Assembly: GCA_903864455.1 (NCBI GenBank)
Contig: CAIPFW010000202.1
Location: 1 to 7,812, forward strand
Reading direction: 5' to 3'
Length of the DNA stretch: 7,812 nucleotides
Source: an uncultured Anaplasmataceae bacterium
GTDB lineage: Bacteria; Pseudomonadota; Alphaproteobacteria; Rickettsiales; CAIPFW01
Program-made: the position numbers and the translations under genes
Shown here: positions 1 to 5,062 of the stretch, one piece after another
Position numbering within the stretch: position 1 is the first letter of the stretch
How the letters are laid out: every line of letters begins with the position of its first letter
The notes under the pieces: generated by a model
Told to the model about the DNA's origin: nothing
What the model saw: only the letters and a program-made list of their open reading frames with translations
Databases searched by the model: none

Positions 1-11
1 ATATTAATATA

Positions 12-25
12 TTCATTATAATGAA
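12..25. repeat. 14-bp perfect palindrome just past the folD stop
   Basis: TTCATTATAATGAA is a perfect palindrome starting 3 bases beyond the folD stop codon in the direction of transcription, and a second palindrome ATATTAATAT occupies 1-10. It could form a weak 5-bp stem with a 4-base loop, but there is no GC-rich stem or clean T-run, so I do not call it a terminator. AT-rich spacers often contain such palindromes by chance. Confidence 0.3.
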
Positions 26-28
26 ATA

Positions 29-910
29 CTACCTTGTTGTCAAATTTTCAACAGCAATAATTAAATTCTCCATCAAACAGGCGATTGTCATAGGCCCTAC
101 TCCTCCCGGTACAGGTGTTATAGCTGACGCTTTGCCGCTTTTCAAAATATCTTCAAAGTTTGCATCGCCCGTGATTTTATTTTTACTCTCTTTTTCATCA
201 AAATATCTATGAATACCGACATCAATAATAATAGGTCTCAAAGTATCAGAAATCATATCCTCTGTCACTAAGCCCATCTTCCCTGCAGCAGCAACGATTA
301 TATCGGCATTCAAACATAAAGCTTTGAGATTTTGCGTTTTCGAATGTGCGATTTGAACGGTGCAGTTTTCATGTAATAATAAATGAGCTACGGGAAGCCC
401 TACTATATTCGATCGCCCTATCACCAATGCATTTAAGCCAGATAAGTCCTTTTGAATTGTATGTATTAATTTCATACACCCTTTCGGTGTGCAAGAAATC
501 ATCTCACCCTTCCCTATCGCCAACAATCCAATATTCTCAGGATGAAAGCCATCAACATCTTTTTTTGGATTTATCGCAATGAGCGCTTCAAATGAATGAA
601 GATGCTTTGGTAGTGGCAATTGCAATAAAATTCCATGAACTTTCTCATCGTCATTCAACGACCGAATTGTTTGAAGAAGTTCATTTTGATCGATATTTTC
701 ACTTAAAATGATTGAAATAGACTTTATACCTAATAATTCTGCTGTTTGTTTTTTGTTTTTAACATATATTTGACTTGCAGGATTTTCACCAACTAAAATT
801 ACAGCTAGACAAGGTTCGATATTGTGAATATTTTGAATATAATTCACTTTATTCTTTAAATTATCTTTGATATTCTCAGAGATTTTTTTTCCATCAATGA
901 TGATCGTCAT
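29..910 (-). CDS. folD: Bifunctional methylenetetrahydrofolate dehydrogenase / methenyltetrahydrofolate cyclohydrolase
   Basis: Cytosolic enzyme that oxidises 5,10-methylene-tetrahydrofolate with NADP+ to the 5,10-methenyl form and hydrolyses that to 10-formyl-tetrahydrofolate, supplying one-carbon units for purines and initiator formyl-Met-tRNA. The protein is 293 aa, a normal FolD length. Visible family signatures are VGENPASQIYVKNKKQ (about 40-55) with the active-site Tyr49 and Lys53, the LLQLPLP motif with Gln97, KDVDGFHPENIG (117-128) with Asp120, the dinucleotide-binding segment GRSNIVGLP (165-173), and the C-terminal signature TPVPGGVGPMT (265-275). I chose the ATG at 908-910 because the product then begins MTIIIDGKKI as is usual for FolD. 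An in-frame TTG at 952 would add 14 residues, but it lies upstream of the transcription start predicted from the -10 box at 938-943. No clear Shine-Dalgarno is seen. The stop is TAG. The gene diverges from the fibre gene and appears monocistronic within the window. Confidence 0.97.
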   Translation of the reverse strand: MTIIIDGKKISENIKDNLKNKVNYIQNIHNIEPCLAVILVGENPASQIYVKNKKQTAELLGIKSISIILSENIDQNELLQTIRSLNDDEKVHGILLQLPLPKHLHSFEALIAINPKKDVDGFHPENIGLLAIGKGEMISCTPKGCMKLIHTIQKDLSGLNALVIGRSNIVGLPVAHLLLHENCTVQIAHSKTQNLKALCLNADIIVAAAGKMGLVTEDMISDTLRPIIIDVGIHRYFDEKESKNKITGDANFEDILKSGKASAITPVPGGVGPMTIACLMENLIIAVENLTTR

Positions 911-937
911 ATTTTTATAAAAATTTTTATTTGCCTC

Positions 938-967
938 ATTATAACTTAACAATACTCAATTCATCAA
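938..967 (-). promoter_or_regulatory. Predicted sigma70-type promoter of folD
   Basis: On the minus strand a TTGATG -35 (962-967) is followed after 18 bases by a perfect TATAAT -10 (938-943). The predicted start is near 931, giving a leader of about 20 bases before the ATG at 910. This position argues against the upstream TTG start. Confidence 0.6.
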
Positions 968-1024
968 TCATAATTACAACGCTTGTGTTTTTTGCCAGAA
1001 TATTTAAATCATACACTTTATAAA

Positions 1025-2602
1025 ATGAATTTTTTTAATATAAAGAATATGAGTTTAGCAAGTATACCAATCACAAATCTTACCCCTACAACAAAGAGAG
1101 TGGATAAAATAGAAGCTGAACCAATTTATTATGATCAAGCGAATAAAACAATAAAAATTAAACTTGGTAATTATTTAGGAACAAACGTAAAGGGATCATC
1201 TGGGACAACTTACTATAACGGAACAACATATACTGATTCTGAAAATGTGAGATTTGAAGTCAATGGCATCGAATACGGCTCTATCATTCATAATGATACT
1301 TACAGTAACAATTATAATCGGATTGATTTGAAAAAAACAGTTAAACAATCAAGCGGAGCCTATTGGTTCGTCACAGGAAATAATACGCTTAGATTTGACG
1401 CTCCTTTATCAACAACAATAATCTCGATGAAATTTCTTAAAGAGAATAATATTGTATATTTATTGATACAAAATTACATACCAGATACTTTTTTTGATCA
1501 AATAATATTAGATATAAATTTCATTCGGAACGATGAAATTTATCAAACAATGAAAAGTGGTTTAAAAGAATTTATAATATCAGGCTTAGCTTCAAAAGCA
1601 TCTCAAACTGATTTAACTACAACGAATAGTAAAGTCACAACTTTAGAAACAATCAATTCTTTTCTTGTAGGAAAAACAAAAAATATATTTTTAGAAAACA
1701 ACAGAGTTAATATTATATGTGGCGTATATCGTGATGTAGAATCTAATTTTGGTTACATACCTGAAACCAATACCTTATATCCGATGTATTTCGAAATAAT
1801 CAATAATAGATCTTTTAAGTTGCATAGAATCCATAGTTGGACGATTATTTTTACTTTCAATAAAGATGTAATTATAAATTCTCAAACAATAAACAATCAG
1901 TTATATACAATTTTATCATTTGTATACAATCGTACATCTGAATTCAAAAATATTGAAATGAATATTGAGTATGTAGGAAACAATGCAGCACAAGATGATT
2001 TAGATGCGCAAATAATGATTCATTCTATTCAATTAATATTTGACACAAAAGCATCTCAAGCTGATTTAACTACAACGAATACAAAAGTCACAGCTTTAGA
2101 AACATTAGTTGAAACTTTAGATAATGCGATTTTTCAGATGATTCTTGCTACAAATATTGTTGCAAATAGAAACACCTTACAGAACAAAATTAATTCTGGT
2201 GATATAATTTTTGAAAAAGGTACATTTCTTTTGAGAACAGGAAACGAGTATAATCCAAATTTTCAATGCTTGTCAGGAGGTAATGGCAATTCAAATCCAC
2301 CTGTAATTTGTTCTAATGCGAACGGCCTTGGATTTGGAATTGTGTGCAATACTAATAATTTTATATTAAAAAGTGTTGATGCTATAACTCTTGCAACCGT
2401 AACATATAATATGAATATCATTGGAGCAAGTGTATCAATACAGACAAATCCAATAAATAATAAGAGATATGTTTATCTAGGAATACCGTATACATATGGT
2501 TTAACGATGACTTGGTCTGCAATAACAAGTGGTCTCTATGTTGATACTTTTAATAATGTCCTAAAAGCAAATCTCGCGGCAGTTTTTACTCAAATAGGCT
2601 AA
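1025..2602 (+). CDS. Unrecognised fibre-like protein with three repeated beta-rich modules and coiled-coil linkers
   Basis: About 525 aa from the ATG at 1025. An in-frame TTG at 983 and a second ATG at 1049 (product MSLASIPITN...) are alternatives, and none has a strong ribosome binding site. I see no signal peptide, membrane segment or enzyme motif. The order is RVDKIE (25-30), module A (about 41-186), a linker with KASQTDL and KVTTLE (from 191), module B (about 225-335), a second linker KASQADL...KVTALE (from 342), and module C (about 396-517). Each module starts with a strand such as TIKIKLGNY and ends with an aromatic/aliphatic run such as VYLLIQNYIPDTFF. Linkers of the KASQ...L..N.KV..LE type resemble trimeric coiled-coil stalks of phage tail fibres and bacterial adhesins. 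A surface, adhesin or fibre role is inference. No phage structural genes are nearby. It is a paralogue of the gene at 2765-4417. The stop codon is the first three bases of the 62-bp repeat. Confidence 0.85.
   Translation: MNFFNIKNMSLASIPITNLTPTTKRVDKIEAEPIYYDQANKTIKIKLGNYLGTNVKGSSGTTYYNGTTYTDSENVRFEVNGIEYGSIIHNDTYSNNYNRIDLKKTVKQSSGAYWFVTGNNTLRFDAPLSTTIISMKFLKENNIVYLLIQNYIPDTFFDQIILDINFIRNDEIYQTMKSGLKEFIISGLASKASQTDLTTTNSKVTTLETINSFLVGKTKNIFLENNRVNIICGVYRDVESNFGYIPETNTLYPMYFEIINNRSFKLHRIHSWTIIFTFNKDVIINSQTINNQLYTILSFVYNRTSEFKNIEMNIEYVGNNAAQDDLDAQIMIHSIQLIFDTKASQADLTTTNTKVTALETLVETLDNAIFQMILATNIVANRNTLQNKINSGDIIFEKGTFLLRTGNEYNPNFQCLSGGNGNSNPPVICSNANGLGFGIVCNTNNFILKSVDAITLATVTYNMNIIGASVSIQTNPINNKRYVYLGIPYTYGLTMTWSAITSGLYVDTFNNVLKANLAAVFTQIG
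1593..1651 (+). repeat. Internal 59-bp direct repeat, copy 1 (KASQ linker)
   Basis: This segment encodes the first KASQ...KV..LET linker. It matches 2046-2104 with 4 mismatches in 59 bases. The offset is 453 bases, exactly 151 codons, so both copies are read in the same frame. Confidence 0.9.
2046..2104 (+). repeat. Internal 59-bp direct repeat, copy 2 (KASQ linker)
   Basis: Second in-frame copy of the linker at 1593-1651. The flanking modules A and B are far more diverged than the linkers, so the linker DNA is either more constrained or was recently homogenised. A more diverged linker of the same type starts near 2841 in the next gene. Confidence 0.9.
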
Positions 2603-2661
2603 TTCACAATCGCCCAATCACCATTCGGTTTACGACAGGCTTTTCCATAGCCTGTTTTAAT
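2599..2661 (-). pseudogene. Relic of the 3' end of the 17 kDa antigen gene
   Basis: Bases 2600-2661 match 4415-4476 at 59 of 62 positions (differences at 2612, 2650 and 2658). Read on the minus strand it still encodes KTGYGKACRKPNGDWAIVN plus a TAG stop, against ETGYGKACRKPNGDWEIVN and TAA in the intact gene. Similarity stops sharply at 2661, and further into the frame there is an in-frame stop, so nothing but the last 20 or so codons survives. It has no start codon and is not expected to be expressed. It overlaps the TAA stop of the first fibre gene, exactly as the real antigen gene overlaps the stop of the second. Confidence 0.85.
2635..2660 (+). terminator. Intrinsic terminator of the first fibre gene, built from antigen-gene relic sequence
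   Basis: ACAGGCT (2635-2641) pairs perfectly with AGCCTGT (2649-2655) around a 7-base loop, followed by TTTTAATAGTTTTG. It lies 32 bases after the TAA at 2600-2602. The homologous site at 4450-4470 has a C-A mismatch in the stem and an interrupted T-tract. Confidence 0.65.
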
Positions 2662-2704
2662 AGTTTTGTTTATTTAATATTAACTACTATTAAAAGTTTT
2701 AAGC

Positions 2705-2733
2705 TTACGTAAAATTCAATAAAACAATAATAT
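2705..2733 (+). promoter_or_regulatory. Possible promoter of the second fibre gene
   Basis: TAATAT at 2728-2733 is a fair -10 box, with a poor -35 (TTACGT, 2705-2710) 17 bases upstream. The predicted start near 2740 fits a leader of about 25 bases to the ATG at 2765. The preceding terminator implies that this gene needs its own promoter. The match is weak and AT-richness makes chance hits likely. Confidence 0.3.
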
Positions 2734-2754
2734 GAAATGATAAAATAATTATAT

Positions 2755-2758
2755 GGGA
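2755..2758 (+). promoter_or_regulatory. Ribosome binding site deciding the start of the second fibre gene
   Basis: GGGA sits 6 bases upstream of the ATG at 2765. The ATG at 2753 overlaps this site and has no purine-rich element of its own in front, so 2765 is the better start. Confidence 0.5.
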
Positions 2759-2764
2759 CATATT

Positions 2765-4417
2765 ATGGCCAATGCAGCAGATTTAACAAACGCATTTGTT
2801 AGTACAGCATCAAACTTTGCAACTAAAGTTGAACTCAATACAAAAGCATCGCAAGATAGTTTGAATTCTACAAACTCTAAAGTTTCTGAATTAGAAAATA
2901 ATTTAGATGAAAAAATAAAAACATTAGAAGAGAGTAATAAAGCTAATTTCAATTTAAAAGCGGATAAAACACAACTGACAGAACTTCAAAATACATTTGA
3001 TGTAAATTTGAAAGTATCTAAAGATACTTTTACTTCAGAGTTAAAAGAATTGAAAAATAAAATTAACGAAACATTAAATGTAAAAGTCGATAAAAACGAA
3101 TTAACGACTCATATTGCTCGTATTGATAAAATTGAGAATTTTATAAATACTGAAAATTGCATTTATGATGTCAAAGAAAAGACATTAAAAATAAAGCTTG
3201 GCGAATATGGAGGTTCGGGAGTATTATTAAACACAAAGGAACATAATGGTAAATTTATCTCAGATGATGGTGAAAGCTATGATACAAAATATAATGCTAA
3301 ATTTATCTTCAATAATATATCATATGGAATAATCATCAAAGAAAGAGATGACGGCTTAGGTCATAATATTTATATCTCTAAAACACAAAAAAATATAAAT
3401 GGAGACGATCAATTTATTATTTCTGATGAACCAGGGTACAAACAAACAATATTTACATTACTAAAGCAATGGGATGTTGTTGTGGATTATGATGATGACG
3501 AACCTTCTGACGAACCAACAACAACTCAGCAACCAACTGAAGGAATAATTACAGAGCCATTAGTTAAAAATATTGTAGAAAATAATACATTATTTTTAAT
3601 CTTTGATGATTGTTTATTAAGTACATTTTTTAACAAATCTCTAGTTATTGAATTTATTGATAAAGATGACTCTATGTATAATCTTTTAAATGGTGGAATA
3701 AAAGAATTTGTTGAGCTTGCAAACACTATAAATTGTTCATCGCAAATATCTGAATTATATGAAAAAATAGATGATGAAATTTCTGAATTAAACGACAGAA
3801 TCTCTGGTGTTGAAAATGATTTCGACGAAAGAACAACTCAAAGAAGAATAGAAGCGTTATTGTTTTTTGATAATATTTATACAAATATGGGCAATAATTC
3901 TGAAAATTCGAAGATAAAAAGAAGGGAAATTCTACGTGCTTTGATAGAAAGTGAATATTTTAAAAATCTTATATTCGATGGGGTTAATGGAACTCTTGCA
4001 CTCACATTAGGTACAGGGTTTCAAGAGCTTGGTATGGATAGTATTCCTTCTTCAGTACTAACTGGTAGAGGTGTTGGCGCCTATCCAAAATTTTTTCGCT
4101 GCAATGATAAATATTACTCGGGAGTTACTAGTTCTAATTATGCTAACTTTACTATCTATCACCTTGATGAAAATAATTCATATTCAAGAATTGAAAAAGT
4201 ATCTTATATAAATGGTTTGCGTTGTCGGGCTAGCGACGCAAGTAGGACTAGAGTATATTTTACTCCTCTAAATGAAGATCTTGAAACTTGGTTTACAAAA
4301 AACGTACCAACATTATTCATAGATCCAGACTTTGAAAAAGAAATACTGGAAGGTGAAGAATGCGGTATGAAAGATTTAATGCGATTGCTCTCTTTTAGAG
4401 ATGCATTCAAAACTTAA
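2765..4417 (+). CDS. Unrecognised fibre-like protein with coiled coils and two repeated beta-rich modules
   Basis: About 550 aa from the ATG at 2765, which has GGGA 6 bases upstream; starting at 2753 would add four residues. The N-terminal ~125 residues are a heptad-rich coiled coil carrying the KASQ..L..TNSKV.ELE motif shared with the upstream paralogue. Module D (about 139-321) begins TLKIKLGEYGG and ends with an FLIFDD...STFF run and GIKEFVE. It contains an acidic Pro/Thr/Gln-rich insertion (about 237-260) absent from the paralogue. A second coiled coil (about 324-371) precedes a C-terminal module E (about 408-541) that begins TLALTLGTG. There is no signal peptide or membrane segment, so export would need a dedicated system or a phage-like particle. 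The function is unknown; fibre or adhesin is inferred from architecture only. The gene is convergent with the antigen gene, sharing the TTAA at 4414-4417, and is flanked by the 62-bp repeats. Confidence 0.88.
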   Translation: MANAADLTNAFVSTASNFATKVELNTKASQDSLNSTNSKVSELENNLDEKIKTLEESNKANFNLKADKTQLTELQNTFDVNLKVSKDTFTSELKELKNKINETLNVKVDKNELTTHIARIDKIENFINTENCIYDVKEKTLKIKLGEYGGSGVLLNTKEHNGKFISDDGESYDTKYNAKFIFNNISYGIIIKERDDGLGHNIYISKTQKNINGDDQFIISDEPGYKQTIFTLLKQWDVVVDYDDDEPSDEPTTTQQPTEGIITEPLVKNIVENNTLFLIFDDCLLSTFFNKSLVIEFIDKDDSMYNLLNGGIKEFVELANTINCSSQISELYEKIDDEISELNDRISGVENDFDERTTQRRIEALLFFDNIYTNMGNNSENSKIKRREILRALIESEYFKNLIFDGVNGTLALTLGTGFQELGMDSIPSSVLTGRGVGAYPKFFRCNDKYYSGVTSSNYANFTIYHLDENNSYSRIEKVSYINGLRCRASDASRTRVYFTPLNEDLETWFTKNVPTLFIDPDFEKEILEGEECGMKDLMRLLSFRDAFKT

Positions 4418-4905
4418 TTCACAATCTCCCAATCACCATTCGGTTTACGACAGGCTTTTCCATAACCTGTTTCAATTCGACCGCCAATGTTGATTTTTTG
4501 TGTAAATTCACGGCAATATTCATTTCGATGCATACCATTACCTCTGACACGAGAATCGTTCGTAATAACAAATGAACCATTTGAATCACCGCTATTCCAG
4601 TCGTAATTTTTGCCAACCTCACCGCTATTGAGAGCGTATAATGCCGTTTGATTCATTTTTGCACGAGCATTGGCATCCATTCTTTTACCAATTTTATTGC
4701 CTAAGAACCCCCCTGCTATCGCACCTATTGCACCTCCAATAATTGCACTATTTCCAGAGCCAAATCTTGATCCAAGAAATGCACCTGTCGCCACACCGCC
4801 AAGAGTCGCCCCACCCTCATAATTCGTATTGCCATATTGATCAGCGCAACCAGACAAATTCACCAATAAAAGTGAAAATAAAGAACAAATTACAATTTTT
4901 TTCAT
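4414..4905 (-). CDS. 17 kDa surface antigen-type outer-membrane lipoprotein (glycine zipper)
   Basis: 163 aa lipoprotein. The start MKKIVICSLFSLLLVNLSGC gives a hydrophobic signal peptide with lipobox LSGC, Cys20 being the predicted lipidated residue. Upstream in-frame codons to 5007 encode a Lys/Asn-rich stretch that would bury the signal peptide, so the ATG at 4903-4905 is preferred. Residues 31-74 form a glycine zipper (GGATLGG...GGAIGAIAGG...) as in the rickettsial 17 kDa antigen / glycine-zipper 2TM family. The C-terminal domain has YCREFTQ (130-136), IGGR and GYGKACRKPNGDWEIVN with Cys131 and Cys152. This closely matches the end of Rickettsia 17 kDa antigen as I recall it, and the total length (159 aa there) is similar. 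It is likely anchored in the outer membrane; its precise role is unknown in the family. The TAA stop overlaps that of the convergent fibre gene. No obvious Shine-Dalgarno. Confidence 0.92.
   Translation of the reverse strand: MKKIVICSLFSLLLVNLSGCADQYGNTNYEGGATLGGVATGAFLGSRFGSGNSAIIGGAIGAIAGGFLGNKIGKRMDANARAKMNQTALYALNSGEVGKNYDWNSGDSNGSFVITNDSRVRGNGMHRNEYCREFTQKINIGGRIETGYGKACRKPNGDWEIVN
4415..4476. repeat. 62-bp direct repeat, native copy inside the antigen gene
   Basis: The parent copy of the relic at 2600-2661, with 59 of 62 bases identical. It covers the stop codon of the second fibre gene and, on the other strand, the last ~20 codons of the 17 kDa antigen gene. The distance between copies is 1815 bases and both have the same orientation. 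Confidence 0.95.
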
Positions 4906-4984
4906 GAACAAATTTAAAAAATTTATATTTTCATCATACAATAAATTTGATTTAAAAAATATTTTAAAATCTTTTTTGTTAACT

Positions 4985-4998
4985 TTTTGTATACAAAA
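4985..4998. promoter_or_regulatory. Candidate operator: 14-bp perfect palindrome between the divergent antigen and tkt genes
   Basis: TTTTGTATACAAAA is perfectly self-complementary and lies in the 157-bp spacer between two divergent genes, with its right edge 15 bases from the predicted tkt -35. Palindromes of this size fit a dimeric repressor. No regulator can be named. Confidence 0.35.
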
Positions 4999-5013
4999 TA
5001 TCATCACATAATA

Positions 5014-5041
5014 TTGATTTATTTTAAATTCATAATATAAT
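5014..5041 (+). promoter_or_regulatory. Predicted sigma70-type promoter of tkt
   Basis: TTGATT (5014-5019) is followed after 16 bases by a perfect TATAAT (5036-5041). The predicted start near 5048 leaves a leader of about 15 bases containing the AAG-rich stretch before the ATG at 5063. Confidence 0.6.
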
Positions 5042-5062
5042 TAAGAAAAAGTAAATCATTTT

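Noticed and set aside
21..212. Plus-strand frame of 63 codons
   Set aside because: It lies entirely inside folD on the opposite strand and has no ribosome binding site; it is a shadow of folD.
911..952. TTG-initiated N-terminal extension of FolD
   Set aside because: It adds 14 residues not typical of FolD and starts upstream of the predicted transcription start at about 931.
1019..1024. TATAAA as the -10 box of the first fibre gene
   Set aside because: The nearest -35-like element (TTGCCA, 992-997) is 21 bases away and the box abuts the ATG at 1025, so it is too weak to list. If real, it would favour the ATG at 1049.
2749..2952. Minus-strand frame of 67 codons over the second fibre gene's 5' end
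   Set aside because: It is a shadow frame opposite the coiled-coil repeat, with biased composition and no start signals.
2600..4476. Integron cassette with attC-like repeats, or att sites of an integrative element
   Set aside because: A stop codon followed by a ~60-bp repeat with an inverted repeat recalls attC, and duplication of a gene's 3' end recalls att sites. But one copy is ordinary coding sequence of the antigen gene, no integron core consensus is visible, and no recombinase is encoded in the window. Duplication by ordinary recombination is simpler.
4906..5007. Extended N-terminus of the 17 kDa antigen (34 extra residues)
   Set aside because: It would place a Lys/Asn-rich stretch before a good lipoprotein signal peptide; the ATG at 4905 gives a canonical lipobox protein.
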